Assembly: GCA_026936325.1 (NCBI GenBank)
Contig: JAPTHN010000155.1
Span: forward strand, 186,001 to 250,000
Source: Platynereis dumerilii
Lineage: Eukaryota; Annelida; Polychaeta; Phyllodocida; Nereididae
Direction: 5' to 3'
DNA: 64,000 nucleotides
Position 1 is the first letter of the stretch, and each line of letters opens with the position of its first letter. Shown piece after piece: positions 63,931 to 64,000 of the stretch. A program made the translations under genes and the position numbers. The notes under the pieces are model-generated. The model saw only the letters and a list, made by a program, of their open reading frames with translations, did not search any database and was not told where the DNA came from.

Positions 63931-64000
63931 CAGTGGTACCTGCGTTGTAACCGCCTTCCTCCCGCACTAAGTAGTATTTTGTAGTGCATATTGCACCCCA
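63931..64000. mobile_element. Left end of a CAGTGGTNCCTGCGTT element, cut by the window edge
   Basis: TA (63929-63930) then CAGTGGTACCTGCGTTGTAA, the same end as the element at 61643-61811. The rest lies outside the window. Confidence 0.65.

Noticed and set aside
1-64000. CRISPR arrays, prokaryotic operons, integrated viruses or LTR elements
   Set aside because: No regularly spaced repeats with unique spacers, no operon-like gene blocks, and no capsid, integrase, protease or LTR signatures were seen.

Overview
The window is AT-rich animal genomic DNA, most likely from a marine invertebrate. Three observations support this. Coding sequence sits in short, well-spaced exons with GT..AG introns of 0.1-6.5 kb. 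There is no prokaryotic gene organisation. The non-coding space is crowded with DNA transposons and their short derivatives (TA-, TTAA- and 8-bp-target families), tRNA-derived SINEs, 5'-truncated LINEs and minisatellites. The repeat mixture and gene families would suit an ambulacrarian or a cephalochordate, but the sequence alone does not settle the species. I saw no retroviral, LTR or Polinton element.

Four host loci are supported. (1) Minus strand, 3668 down to about 339: the 5' part of a secreted, cysteine-containing protein, with two exons that join in phase. (2) Plus strand, 16874-33135: a gene of up to nine coding exons, whose junctions all keep frame, encoding a roughly 455-residue four-pass membrane protein with a ~200-residue charged loop between TM1 and TM2. 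Its last coding exon is tandemly duplicated and a polyA signal follows. I do not recognise its family. (3) Minus strand, 53956-54292: a leucine-rich-repeat plus C-terminal-cap exon carrying an in-frame stop, so probably a pseudogene. (4) Plus strand, 58927-63346 and beyond the right edge: two exons that join in phase and look like the S1 ligand-binding half of an ionotropic glutamate receptor.

Layout: 0.3-3.7 kb secreted-protein gene with two miniature elements in its intron; 3.9-16.7 kb gene-free, with SINEs, a LINE 3' end, hAT and mariner-like miniature elements and a GATA microsatellite; 16.9-33.2 kb the membrane-protein gene, whose introns hold a LINE fragment, a ~158-bp array, a pyrimidine-rich minisatellite, a mariner copy inside a fold-back element, a 132-bp near-perfect hairpin and a doubled CRE-like site; 34.3-34.8 kb two hAT miniature elements with exact 8-bp duplications; 36.3-42.5 kb a small element split by a 5.88-kb TTAA-flanked element, itself holding a fold-back unit, a 15-bp G-rich minisatellite and subterminal arrays; 43.4-48.2 kb more TTAA- and TA-type elements; 51.6-57.1 kb a short LINE, an MITE, the LRR relic and an inverted pair of mariner-like elements; 58.9-64.0 kb the receptor exons, with nested hAT and TA elements in the intron.

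The window shows no operon-like or multi-gene system. Its main interest is the unusual four-pass membrane gene and an unusually legible record of nested transposition. All calls were made by eye, without alignment or database search.
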